Shown: positions 45,985-55,941 of the stretch, in pieces
Numbering within the stretch: position 1 is the stretch's first letter
Layout: every line of letters starts with the position of its first letter
NCBI GenBank assembly: GCA_016934055.1
Contig: JAFGTR010000005.1
Coordinates: 20,448-84,447, forward strand
DNA: 64,000 bases
Source of the DNA: Bacteroidales bacterium
GTDB taxonomy: Bacteria; Bacteroidota; Bacteroidia; Bacteroidales; UBA10428
Reading direction: 5' to 3'
The notes under the pieces: model-generated
Told to the model about the DNA's origin: nothing
The model's input: the letters and a program-made list of their open reading frames with translations, nothing else
The model's database searches: none
Translations under genes and position numbers: made by a program

Positions 45985-48088
45985 ATTCATAAGCTGTATC
46001 CTTATCCTGGCCCTTCTTCCGATCAACAGAGGAATGGCCCAGATAACAAATGTAGAAGATCTTTCTGCCAGACAATTGCTGAAGTTTGGTAAGAATGCAT
46101 CAAGGAAAGGGGATGTTTATACTGCCATATTCTTTTATGAAAAGTATTATGCTTTAAGAAAGACCAACTTCAAAATTAATTATACGCTTGCCGAGCTGCA
46201 TCGTACAGCCAGAAACTATGAAAAGGCAAAAGACCTTTACGAGCAGGTGTCGAAAAAGGCCGGAAAAAAATATCCCCTGGCACAGTTTTACTATGCGCAA
46301 ATGTTGAAATCGACAGGAGATTATGATAATGCCATTGATGCATTCAACAAATTCAGGCGAAGCATAAGAGGGGAAAAAGAATCAAAGGAATACAGCCGCA
46401 TCATAAGAAGTGAAATTGAAGGTTGTGACTCAGCCAAGGGCATTATCATGAATCCGGTGAATGTCAGTATTGAAAGCCTGAACTCAACCATAAACGGGCC
46501 CCATATTGAACTCTCCCCTGTTCCGCTGAATGACACGATGTTTCTTTACGCCTCCCTTCGTATTGACTCACTTGTCTATTTCACCGATGAAAATGTCGAT
46601 ACCGGGATGCCGGTGCGGCAGTATTATATGGCTGTGAAGAAAGGCCTTGACTGGCAAGGGGGGGCGTTATTGCCGGAACCCATTAACCTTACCGGCGTAG
46701 AAACCTGCAATGGTGTCTTATCCCGTGACGGGAAAAGGTTTTATTTTACACGATGTGCAAAAAACTGGCAGGGAAAAGTTATTTGCGGTATTTACATGAG
46801 TATTATAAAGGATGGCATCTGGCAGAAACCTATTCCCCTGCCCTCCTCTGTAAATGATCCTAATTATACCGCTACCCAGCCTGCACTTGGCCGAACAGCC
46901 AAATCTGACCGTGAGATCATTTATTTCGTTTCAGACCGGCCGGAAGGCAGAGGTGGCATGGACTTATGGTATATGGTTTGGGATGATAAAAGAAACAGAT
47001 ACAGCAAAATAAGAAACCTGGGAACAAGGGTGAACACTGCAGGTGATGAGATGACACCCTTTTACGACCTTCCAACACGTACATTATATTTCAGTTCAAC
47101 AGGGCACCCGGGTATTGGCGGGCTGGATATCTTCAGTGTTTTTGGTGAAAGAAGAAAATGGACCCGGCTTAAAAATATCGGATTTCCACTGAATACCAGT
47201 TATGATGACCTGTATTTCACTGTAAGCAGATCAGGCGAAGACGGATTCCTGGCCTCCAACCGCCCCGGCGGTAATTCCATTAACAATGAAACCTGTTGTG
47301 ACGATCTGTATTACTACCGGTGGAATGAATTCATCCGTATCACCGTGAAAGCGACTATTTATCCGTTTGAAAAAGACAGGTTCGGAAGAAAAAAAGACTT
47401 CTCCAATTTCGATTTTATGAATCCGGGTGAAAATATCAAACCCCTTGATAATGCCATCATAGCCTTATATTTACTGGATAAGGAGACCAATGAATATGTG
47501 TTCATGGAACGCTATACTACCAGGGATGACGGAATATTTTATTTTAACCTGCAACCTGACCAGGATTACCAGTTTAAAATGGAAGGTTTTCAATACTTTG
47601 ACAGTGAAATGTACATGTCCACAGTAGGTTTTACCTTTTCTGACACCATTGAAATGCCTCCCATATGGGTAAATGTGATGACCGATAAACCCATTGTGCT
47701 CGAAAACATTTATTATGAATTTAACAGTGCAGAGTTGAATGAACGATCAAGAAATGTGCTGGATACAACATTGCTGGTGTTGCTGAGAGAAGCTCCCGAA
47801 TTCATCATCGAGATCGGGGCACATACTGACAGCATTGGAGAAACAGACTACAACCGGGAGTTATCTCAACAGCGTGCCGATAATGTTGTGAGCTATCTCA
47901 TCAGTAAAGGTATCTCATCAGAAAAACTCATTGCAAAAGGTTATGGTGAAGAGCATCCTCTTGCGCCAAACACTCTTCCCGACGGATCGGACAATCCTGC
48001 AGGCCGTGAGATGAACCGACGGACTGAATTCAGGATTGTCGGTACAATAGGACAAGTGGAAGAAGATGAAGAAGTCTATGATGATTAA
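45971..48088 (+). CDS. OmpA-family protein with TPR, PD40-like propeller and carboxypeptidase-regulatory-like domains (PorE-like); GTG start
   Basis: 705 aa; TPR-like N terminus; VSDRPEGRGGMDLWY; OmpA motif IEIGAHTDSIGETDYNRELSQQRADNVVSYLISKGI. Confidence 0.9.
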   Translation: MRDFKFISCILILALLPINRGMAQITNVEDLSARQLLKFGKNASRKGDVYTAIFFYEKYYALRKTNFKINYTLAELHRTARNYEKAKDLYEQVSKKAGKKYPLAQFYYAQMLKSTGDYDNAIDAFNKFRRSIRGEKESKEYSRIIRSEIEGCDSAKGIIMNPVNVSIESLNSTINGPHIELSPVPLNDTMFLYASLRIDSLVYFTDENVDTGMPVRQYYMAVKKGLDWQGGALLPEPINLTGVETCNGVLSRDGKRFYFTRCAKNWQGKVICGIYMSIIKDGIWQKPIPLPSSVNDPNYTATQPALGRTAKSDREIIYFVSDRPEGRGGMDLWYMVWDDKRNRYSKIRNLGTRVNTAGDEMTPFYDLPTRTLYFSSTGHPGIGGLDIFSVFGERRKWTRLKNIGFPLNTSYDDLYFTVSRSGEDGFLASNRPGGNSINNETCCDDLYYYRWNEFIRITVKATIYPFEKDRFGRKKDFSNFDFMNPGENIKPLDNAIIALYLLDKETNEYVFMERYTTRDDGIFYFNLQPDQDYQFKMEGFQYFDSEMYMSTVGFTFSDTIEMPPIWVNVMTDKPIVLENIYYEFNSAELNERSRNVLDTTLLVLLREAPEFIIEIGAHTDSIGETDYNRELSQQRADNVVSYLISKGISSEKLIAKGYGEEHPLAPNTLPDGSDNPAGREMNRRTEFRIVGTIGQVEEDEEVYDD

Positions 48089-48203
48089 CAGGTGCTTTAA
48101 TAAACAAGTTGTTATTTATAAAAGAATTATAATAAAAACGGATTTGCAGTTGAAGATTTGTTCTTAAATGGTATTGTGTATTTAAAGGTTAAAACATTAC
48201 AAT

Positions 48204-49043
48204 ATGAACAGAAATTATCTTAGATATAGTCTCCTTCCATTTGTTTATTTATTGCTGACGCTCATTGTACGGGCACAGCAATTTCCCTGCGGAACAACTG
48301 TATCACAAGCTCAGCAGGATTTTGAAGCTGCTCTTGCCGACACCGTATCACAAGTCATAGAGCTTAACCGTACTTTTCATCTTGCTGTTTTTATTACCGA
48401 AGATAACGATGGAGAAACAAACGTTGATCCTGCTGAGATTACCAAAGCCATAAGTGAATTAAATACTGCTTTTGAGAGGATTAAAGTAACCTTTGCATTA
48501 CACTCCCTTTCCTATATCGACAATTATCATTTCGATGAAATTCATCTCGAAAACAACGAAAAGGATCTGATCACGCAAAATAATGTTCGCAACCTTATTA
48601 ATCTTTTTCTCGTTTTTCACTTATACAACGAAGCCGGTCAGGAGATTTGCGGCTATACCTATTTTCCGTCTGATTCAACTGATGCAATCCTCCTCAATAA
48701 AGCCTGTCTTAACGGAACATTTCTGACCGCACAGATCGGGCACTTCTTTAACCTTTATCATACCCATGAAACATCTTTTGGTATTGAACTGGTAGCCCGT
48801 TCCAATTGCCAGACGGCCGGCGATCTTTGTTGTGACACACCGGCAGACCCTGACCTGACCCTGAATGTATCACCTGACTGCCAGTATACAGGGAAACTGA
48901 AAGATGCTTCAGGCGATTATTACATTACAACAACGGCTAATTATATGTCATCAAGTCCGCTCGACTGCCGTTGTTATTTTTCCGACAAGCAATACCGGAG
49001 GATGATCAATTGTATGCTGCAGGTTAAGGATTACCTGTGGTAG
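48204..49043 (+). CDS. Secreted M43/pappalysin-like protein with degenerate zinc motif (AQIGHFFNLYHTH)
   Basis: 279 aa; signal peptide; GHFFNLYHTHET, CCDTPADPDL, NYMSSSPLDCRCYFSDKQYRRM resemble M43 peptidases, but HE of HExxH is AQ. Confidence 0.75.
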   Translation: MNRNYLRYSLLPFVYLLLTLIVRAQQFPCGTTVSQAQQDFEAALADTVSQVIELNRTFHLAVFITEDNDGETNVDPAEITKAISELNTAFERIKVTFALHSLSYIDNYHFDEIHLENNEKDLITQNNVRNLINLFLVFHLYNEAGQEICGYTYFPSDSTDAILLNKACLNGTFLTAQIGHFFNLYHTHETSFGIELVARSNCQTAGDLCCDTPADPDLTLNVSPDCQYTGKLKDASGDYYITTTANYMSSSPLDCRCYFSDKQYRRMINCMLQVKDYLW

Positions 49044-49049
49044 AGATTA

Positions 49050-49260
49050 TTTGGTGATTGGGTGATTTGGTGATTGGGTATTTTTTTGTTACCGATACTG
49101 GCGCAAGCGTCCGTTTGTGCCTTCTTAATATTTATTGATTTATTGATTTATTGATTTGATGATTGGGTGATTTGGTGATTTGCATGTCCCTTGTACTGGC
49201 GCGTCCGCTTGTGCCTTTAAATCATTAGCTGATTTGTCGATTTGGTAATAGACTGAAATT
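49050..49260. repeat. Composite intergenic repeat module copy IV, with two TACTGGCGC..GTCCG..TTGTGCC elements
   Basis: TTTGGTGATTGGG tract, tactggcgcaagcgtccgtttgtgcctt (49096-49123), TTGATTTA array, tactggcgcgtccgcttgtgccttt (49194-49218). Confidence 0.8.
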
Positions 49261-49321
49261 GTTAATTATTAGATTTGACATATGTTGGAGAATGACTTAC
49301 ATTTAAGTCAGCGTAATTTAA

Positions 49322-50041
49322 ATGTTACTAATCATTTCAATCGTTGAAATCATGAACAAAAAAAACCACCAATTTCTGATTTATCTGCTCGGCGCACTGA
49401 CAGTGTTATATGCATCCTCATGTGCACCGGCCTACGTCCCGAATGTTATTAACACGCCCATGCTCAGCAACAAAGGTGAATTTCAGGCAACTGTTAACGC
49501 AGGCCTTGCCGGTTTTGACCCACAGCTTTCCTATGCCATAACGGACCATATAGGTGTAATGCTAAACGGAAGTTTTGCCAACCGGACATCAGATTCGACA
49601 GATGATTTCCACAAACACATCTTTGTTGAAATAGGTTCCGGCTATTATAAAAAAATCGGCACAAGCGGAAGATTTGAAGCATATGGCGGAGCCGGATTCG
49701 GAAAACTACAGGCTGAATATGAAAATGAACTCTGGATGGCCCGTTCAGATGTTAACAGCCTGAGGTTCTTTATTCAACCGGCCATTGGTGCATCAACTGA
49801 CATTTTTGACGGCAGTTTCGCTGCACGGTTTGTTGTATTGAACCTGAAACAGGAGTCAGAGAGTAATACCGGAATTTTCATCGAACCGGCATTAACGGCA
49901 AAGGTTGGTTACAAATATGCCAAAGCCGTATTTCAGTTTGGATTAGCTCTGCCATTAAATTCAAATACTATTGAATTCAATTACCAGCCGTTTTTATTCT
50001 CGGTGGGCCTGCAGGCAACATTGGGACGAAAATGGGAGTGA
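49322..50041 (+). CDS. Outer-membrane beta-barrel-like lipoprotein
   Basis: 239 aa; likely start at 49352; lipobox-like LYASSC; beta-rich barrel-like sequence. Confidence 0.65.
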   Translation: MLLIISIVEIMNKKNHQFLIYLLGALTVLYASSCAPAYVPNVINTPMLSNKGEFQATVNAGLAGFDPQLSYAITDHIGVMLNGSFANRTSDSTDDFHKHIFVEIGSGYYKKIGTSGRFEAYGGAGFGKLQAEYENELWMARSDVNSLRFFIQPAIGASTDIFDGSFAARFVVLNLKQESESNTGIFIEPALTAKVGYKYAKAVFQFGLALPLNSNTIEFNYQPFLFSVGLQATLGRKWE

Positions 50042-50151
50042 AATAACGTTTTCCGTTTTCCCGACAGAAACTGCCATTTTTTATCAAATCTTTCTTAGTT
50101 TTATCCGTTAATATAAACGAAACAAAGGACTACAGGATTTATTGCGGGAAT

Positions 50152-51846
50152 ATGATACAAAAGCCCTTACATGCAGCGCTGATAGTTTTCATAGCCTTCT
50201 CCCCGGGGAAACCCCTCTGCGGACAGGATGCCCTTATGGAAACACTGGATAAGGAAATGTTGAAAATTACGGAAGAGTATGGCAAAAAAGAGCATCCTCC
50301 CTATTTTATTGATATGCGAGTTCATGATATAAAATCGAGTCTGCTGCAATATTCTTCCGGAATCCTTATATCACAGCATCAGTCACATGACCGCATTGTT
50401 ACATCCGGCATGAGGATCGGAAATTACAAAGTCGACAATACTTCAATCCCTGAAGATGCCGGTATAGCAAGCAGCCGTATACCTGTTTTTGCCGGCAAAC
50501 TGCCTTTTGAAAATGATTCCCTGGCCATTTGCCACTGCCTTGAACGTGGTTTCGAAAAAGCTTATGAACAATCGTTACAGCAATACAAAACTTACCTGAA
50601 AAGCAAAAGCCTTTCCGACAAAAAAGATGACATACCGGCTTTTTCTGTTGAGCAGCCCTCTGTTTTTTATGAAGAACCTGTCGGATTTAAGTTTGACGAA
50701 AAATCATTCATCACCTGGAAGGAAGTGCTCAGACATGTTTCTGAAACTGTCAGCAATGATACAGATATTGTCACCAGTGACATAGCATTAATGGTTATGG
50801 ATGAAAGGATCTATTACCTCAGTTCTGAAGGGAGCCGAATTATACAAAACCGTCCTCAATGCCAGATACAAATGATCGTTGCCATAAAAACCAGGGATGG
50901 TAATTTGGCTCCCATGACAAAATCATATATCGGTCCTGACATAGCCTCATTGCCAACTCCTGAAAAGCTTGAAGCTGACGTGCAGGAATTACGGCAATTG
51001 CTGAAAGACCTTAAGGATGCCCCGTTGGCAGATCCTTATGCCGGGCCGGCTATGCTGTCGCCGCAGTCTGCCGGTGTATTCTTTCACGAAATATTTGGTC
51101 ATCGCATTGAAGGGCAACGTTTAAACAACGCTTTTGACAGTCATACTTTTAAAGACAAGATTGGCAAAAAAATTATCAACGAAAGCATAACCATTGTTTC
51201 AGATCCAACACAAACTGACTATAAAGGGATTCCCCTTTTCGGAAGCTACTTGTATGATGACGAAGGAATTCCTGCCCGTGCGGTAACCGTAGTAGAAAAG
51301 GGTATCTTAAAAACGTTCCTGATGTCGAGGATACCTGTTATGGGACAGTTACAGTCAAATGGCCACGGACGTGCTCAGATAGGTTCAGCACCTTACAGCC
51401 GGCAGGCTAACCTTTTTATAAAATCAGCCACCGGTATCAGTGAATCCGCAATGAGAAAAAAGCTGCTGAAGGAATGCAGAAAACAGGGCAAAGCGTATGG
51501 TTATTATGTCAAAGAGGTCTTTGGAGGATTTACATCAACAGACTTATTTTCACCTCAGGTGTTTAATATTATACCCACTGTGGTGTATCGCATTTATGAG
51601 GATGGCAGGCCGGATGAGCTTGTGAGAGGTGTGACCTTTATCGGCACGCCGCTGACAGTGTTTTCAGAGCTCATGGCTGCCTCAGAAAACTATGAGGTGT
51701 TCAATGGTTTTTGTGGTGCAGAATCAGGTAATATTCCCGTGTCAACCATAAGCCCCGGACTGCTTATTAAAAAACTTGAAACGCAAAAAACGCCGGAAGC
51801 CAGGGTGGTAAGCCCAAAGCTGCCCTCTCCTGTTACGGAAAAATAA
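50152..51846 (+). CDS. Exported TldD-like metallopeptidase
   Basis: 564 aa; signal peptide; SAGVFFHEIFGHRIEGQRL (HExxxH) and SNGHGRAQIGSAPYSRQANLFI. Confidence 0.88.
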   Translation: MIQKPLHAALIVFIAFSPGKPLCGQDALMETLDKEMLKITEEYGKKEHPPYFIDMRVHDIKSSLLQYSSGILISQHQSHDRIVTSGMRIGNYKVDNTSIPEDAGIASSRIPVFAGKLPFENDSLAICHCLERGFEKAYEQSLQQYKTYLKSKSLSDKKDDIPAFSVEQPSVFYEEPVGFKFDEKSFITWKEVLRHVSETVSNDTDIVTSDIALMVMDERIYYLSSEGSRIIQNRPQCQIQMIVAIKTRDGNLAPMTKSYIGPDIASLPTPEKLEADVQELRQLLKDLKDAPLADPYAGPAMLSPQSAGVFFHEIFGHRIEGQRLNNAFDSHTFKDKIGKKIINESITIVSDPTQTDYKGIPLFGSYLYDDEGIPARAVTVVEKGILKTFLMSRIPVMGQLQSNGHGRAQIGSAPYSRQANLFIKSATGISESAMRKKLLKECRKQGKAYGYYVKEVFGGFTSTDLFSPQVFNIIPTVVYRIYEDGRPDELVRGVTFIGTPLTVFSELMAASENYEVFNGFCGAESGNIPVSTISPGLLIKKLETQKTPEARVVSPKLPSPVTEK

Positions 51847-51868
51847 AAAACAATTAAGTTTTATAAAA

Positions 51869-53611
51869 ATGGTCAGAACACAATATATCTCATTTATTTT
51901 ACTGTTATGTTGCCTGCATTTTGATTTTTTGTACACACAGGAGATTCCACAGGCCGAACGCGACAGCATTTTTATAACAGCACTCCGTGATGAGCTTAAG
52001 CGAAGCATGGAAGGACTTGAAGACCCTGAAGCAGGAAAGCCTTTTTTTATAAGTTATTCACTTCTTAATGGCGTACTGACCAGCTCTGAGGCCGTGCTGG
52101 GGGCTTTAACCGAATCATCCTCCGTTGATATAGGTGACTGGTACCTCAGGCTTATGATGGGAAGCTATGCACGTAATGATGAAAATTTCATTGATCCCCT
52201 CGCTAATCCTGACATACCGGGACGTATACAGATCGCCTGTCCGGTTGAGCCGGATTACTGGGGTATCAGGAAAGCATTCTGGTGGAATACCGATAATGTA
52301 TTCCGGTCAGCTGTCAGAAATTATAAAAACAAGCTTGGTGCAATAAAAGAATTCCCGCTGGACGCTGAAACGGATAATCTGGCGGATTATACAAAAGCCG
52401 ATGCCGTTAAAATTTCCATTCAGGGCTCTGTTGCCGGACTTCCTCGCCAGAAAGCAGAGAACCTGGTAAAGGATGTTTCATCTGTATTCAGGGATGTTAA
52501 AGACATTTACAGGTCAGCAGCATCACTCACCGCTATGAGTGCAACTGTATATATAATAAACACAGAAGGGTCAGAAATAAGGATACCTCTTAATCTTTGC
52601 TTGGTAAATATTACGGTACAGGTTAAAACCGGGGATGAAGAAATCCTCAGTGACAATCTGACATATATGGCACCGTTTTTTTCTTTTCTGCCTCCGGCTG
52701 ATACATTGAAAAAGGATGCTCTCAGGCTTGGGGAATACCTGCTGCAACTGAAAAATGCGACAAAGACCAGAACAGAATACAACGGACCTGTGCTTTTATT
52801 TAACCATGCATCAGCAAATGCTTTTTTATATGGCCTTTTTGACGATGAAAACAAACTCATTGCAATACGCGAACCCCTTGTGTATAATATGAAAAAGAGC
52901 ATGTCGTCAAGCGATGTACTGCCCTTTGAGGCCAGAATGGATAAAAGGATCATTTCAAAAAATCTGACGGTCACTGCCCTACCTCACCTTCAACACTTTA
53001 ACGGTATACACCTGATGGGACATGTACCGGTTGATGCTGAGGGCATCATCCCTCCTGATGAGATAGTGCTGGTGCAGGACGGCGTGTTAAAAAACCTGCT
53101 GAACAACCGTATCCCGACGCCTAAGATGCCACAATCAAATGGGCACCATCGTATTGGTGTAAGAACCGGAGGATTCACCTTCCAGGATGCCCCAAGTGTA
53201 ATCAGTATCAGTGCAACGACTAAATTCAGCCATGCCGGCCTCATACAGCATCTGATCAGCATCGGAAAAGAGAAAGGCCTGGAATCGGTATACATTATCA
53301 GACCCCTTATCGTTACTGCCACTTACAGTCCTTTATGTTTTTACCGACTCGATATCCTTTCGGGAGAGCAAACTCTTGTTAAACCACTTCAGCTTAATCA
53401 GGTAACAATGAATGACCTGAATAAGCGCATATATGTGAGTGACAGCATATGTGTCACCAATGTATTGTTTGGTTCATTCATGAGGTCGGGCGGAGATTTC
53501 CTGGATGGCATACCGGTTTCCATGATCGTTCCTGATGCCCTTTTGCTGGAAGAAGCAGCGTTGCAGCCATCGGGCAATGGCATGGGTTACGGATTTCCCA
53601 TGCTTGATTAA
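51869..53611 (+). CDS. Exported TldE/PmbA-like protein lacking the HExxxH motif
   Basis: 580 aa; signal peptide; GPVLLFNHASANAFLYGLF at the motif position; SNGHHRIGVRTGGFTF. Confidence 0.75.
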   Translation: MVRTQYISFILLLCCLHFDFLYTQEIPQAERDSIFITALRDELKRSMEGLEDPEAGKPFFISYSLLNGVLTSSEAVLGALTESSSVDIGDWYLRLMMGSYARNDENFIDPLANPDIPGRIQIACPVEPDYWGIRKAFWWNTDNVFRSAVRNYKNKLGAIKEFPLDAETDNLADYTKADAVKISIQGSVAGLPRQKAENLVKDVSSVFRDVKDIYRSAASLTAMSATVYIINTEGSEIRIPLNLCLVNITVQVKTGDEEILSDNLTYMAPFFSFLPPADTLKKDALRLGEYLLQLKNATKTRTEYNGPVLLFNHASANAFLYGLFDDENKLIAIREPLVYNMKKSMSSSDVLPFEARMDKRIISKNLTVTALPHLQHFNGIHLMGHVPVDAEGIIPPDEIVLVQDGVLKNLLNNRIPTPKMPQSNGHHRIGVRTGGFTFQDAPSVISISATTKFSHAGLIQHLISIGKEKGLESVYIIRPLIVTATYSPLCFYRLDILSGEQTLVKPLQLNQVTMNDLNKRIYVSDSICVTNVLFGSFMRSGGDFLDGIPVSMIVPDALLLEEAALQPSGNGMGYGFPMLD

Positions 53612-53742
53612 TGGCCTAATCCATTCGTTCCAACACGGTTGAAATCTTTAATATTGTTTTACAGAATGCTATAGGAATTCATACTTAGATATTGTATCTT
53701 TCGATCAACAAATAAATTATCTATTAACTAATCCTTTATCCT

Positions 53743-54513
53743 ATGAAAAAAATCCTATCACTTGCATGTGTTCTGGCTCTTTTTTTCTGCCAGGTTACCC
53801 TCAGCCAGGAAACTGAAACTTTTAGTCTGTTAAGCAAGAAAGGCATTAACATATTGCCTGAAAGCGGAGATATTGCCCTGGGAATTAACGCCTCACCATT
53901 CCTGTCGTATATTGGCGGATTCTTCTCAAGCTCAGGTGCCGGCGCACCGGCCTTTACCTTCACTGCCCAAAATCCGGGCTGCATCTATGTTAAGAAAATG
54001 CTGACTGACCGCAAAGCTGTCCGGCTGGCATTCAGGCTTGGGCTGTCACGGTACTCCGAACCCCAGGGCACTGATCCGGATATTGACCGGAAGTATATCA
54101 ACAGTGCTGCCACCCTGGGAATACAGCTTGCACTGGAAAATGCATTCGCATATAAAAGCCGTATAAGAGGTTATTACGGAGCCGGTATTATGATTGAGAA
54201 AAGCCCTTACATAGGTGAACTGGGCATAGGTACAATTTCTTATAAGGATGCTGATGATCCCGACATGGACTGGAAAGAGAAAGGAGGGATTGACATTGGT
54301 GCCGGCATTGGAGGTCTTATTGGCGTTGAAGTGTTCATTGCCCCAAAAATTTCCCTTGCCGGAGAATTCAACATCGGTCTTATGTTTACAACAACAACTG
54401 ACAGAATTTATAGTGAAGAAGGTGAGGAAGACGAAATCGTCGAGCAAGGCGCTACAACGATTGGTTTTGACAACACAGCCAGCGGCTCGCTTAACCTGTT
54501 TTTTTATTTTTAG
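53743..54513 (+). CDS. Outer membrane beta-barrel protein
   Basis: 256 aa; signal peptide; barrel-like strands; aromatic C terminus SLNLFFYF. Confidence 0.75.
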   Translation: MKKILSLACVLALFFCQVTLSQETETFSLLSKKGINILPESGDIALGINASPFLSYIGGFFSSSGAGAPAFTFTAQNPGCIYVKKMLTDRKAVRLAFRLGLSRYSEPQGTDPDIDRKYINSAATLGIQLALENAFAYKSRIRGYYGAGIMIEKSPYIGELGIGTISYKDADDPDMDWKEKGGIDIGAGIGGLIGVEVFIAPKISLAGEFNIGLMFTTTTDRIYSEEGEEDEIVEQGATTIGFDNTASGSLNLFFYF

Positions 54514-54561
54514 AAAGTGCTATTCCAACGCTGAAAACTTATTAATTTATAATTTTATGAT

Positions 54562-54601
54562 AAAAGCCCCGGATTGTCTGATGACATACGGGGTTTTTTT
54601 A
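54562..54601 (+). terminator. Rho-independent terminator
   Basis: agccccggattg..catacggggttttttt; CCCCG/CGGGG stem followed by a T-run. Confidence 0.7.
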
Positions 54602-54634
54602 TGAGGTGAATTATTGATATGCCGTTCAGCTTAT

Positions 54635-54740
54635 AACCCACCCCTAACCCCTCCGAGGAAGGGAATTTGTCGTTTTCAAACTAATCTTGCCTGGTAAAGG
54701 CCGATATTTCCCCTCCTCCGGAGGGGTGCAGGGATGGGTC
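54635..54740. repeat. Imperfect long inverted repeat (acccacccctaacccctccgaggaagggaa ... ttcccctcctccggaggggtgcagggatgggt)
   Basis: Two roughly 30-bp arms complementary with few mismatches. Confidence 0.85.
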
Positions 54741-54763
54741 TGTCAATATAACGACAGCCATTT

Positions 54764-55846
54764 TTACCCTTTCAACCTTTTTTTATAGTGCTCCGAATCC
54801 CCCCATTCTTCATAAGCAATCTCATTTCCTGTTTGAGCTATGCTGGTTTCCAGAAAATCCAGGCTGTCCTCAACATTCTCACCGGGCAAAGGTTTATTTT
54901 CATACAATATATAGCCATCTCTGTATTGAACAGGCGTGATATTGGGCATAATAACATTGGCACCAACCTGCAGGGCTTTTTCACGTCCCAAAGGATCAAT
55001 AGCCTGCAAAGCAGTTGTCGCCGCTATGTTAATATCCTTCATCATCAACCGCAATACAGCTATCATTTTAAAAGAAAGCTGAAGCCTTTCTTCTTTTGAC
55101 ATCAAAAGATCCCTGTACCGATACAGCGGCGTATGCTGATGTTCAAGGTAAGGTCCCATTCCAACCATATCAATATCAATCTGTTTCATGAACAAAAGAT
55201 CACCGGCCAGATCTTCATAAGTCTGGAAAGGGAGACCGATCATTACCCCTGTGCCAACCTGGTAGCCAATCTTCTTAAGATCATCAAGACATCTTCTGCG
55301 GACTTTAAAGCGATGATGAGCGTTGTCAGGATGAAGCCTTTTATACAAATCAGGATTGGATGATTCGATACGCAAAAGGTAACGGTTGGCGCCACTTTCA
55401 TACCATCGCCGGTAAGTTTCATACGACTGTTCACCACAACAAAGCGTCACCCTTAGCCGCCCATCAGACATCTGCCTTATTTTCCGAAGCAGATATTCGA
55501 CACGCTTTGTAAAACTATGGCTTTCAAGTTCACCCGATTGCATCACAATGGAACCATAACGGTTCTCGTATGCAAACCGGGCTGCTGTTAGTATTTCGTC
55601 ATCATCAAGATTATAACGCAGTATCTGACGGTTATCTTTTCTTATCCCACAATAAAAACAATTCTTACTGCAATAGTTTGAAAACTCAAGGAGTGCCCTG
55701 AAATAGACTTTATTCTGCACATATCTCTCCTTTACCTTTTTGGCTCTGTCAAACAGTGCAAACTTCTCATCATCCTCAGCTTTAAGCAAAAAGGCAATTC
55801 CCTCTGCATCATATAATTCTTTTGATATTATCTCAGATATCTTCAT
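54764..55846 (-). CDS. hydE: [FeFe] hydrogenase H-cluster radical SAM maturase HydE
   Basis: 360 aa; SNYCSKNCFYCGIRKDN (CxxxCxxC), GVMIGLPFQTYEDLAGDLLFMK, GMGPYLEHQHTP. Confidence 0.93.
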   Translation of the reverse strand: MKISEIISKELYDAEGIAFLLKAEDDEKFALFDRAKKVKERYVQNKVYFRALLEFSNYCSKNCFYCGIRKDNRQILRYNLDDDEILTAARFAYENRYGSIVMQSGELESHSFTKRVEYLLRKIRQMSDGRLRVTLCCGEQSYETYRRWYESGANRYLLRIESSNPDLYKRLHPDNAHHRFKVRRRCLDDLKKIGYQVGTGVMIGLPFQTYEDLAGDLLFMKQIDIDMVGMGPYLEHQHTPLYRYRDLLMSKEERLQLSFKMIAVLRLMMKDINIAATTALQAIDPLGREKALQVGANVIMPNITPVQYRDGYILYENKPLPGENVEDSLDFLETSIAQTGNEIAYEEWGDSEHYKKRLKG

Positions 55847-55941
55847 AGAGGTTCAATGTAAAATACAACATTAACAATAACGTCCGGATAAGACATGAGA
55901 GGGATAACGGTCAAGATCAGGCCTGATATAAGGTCATTCAT

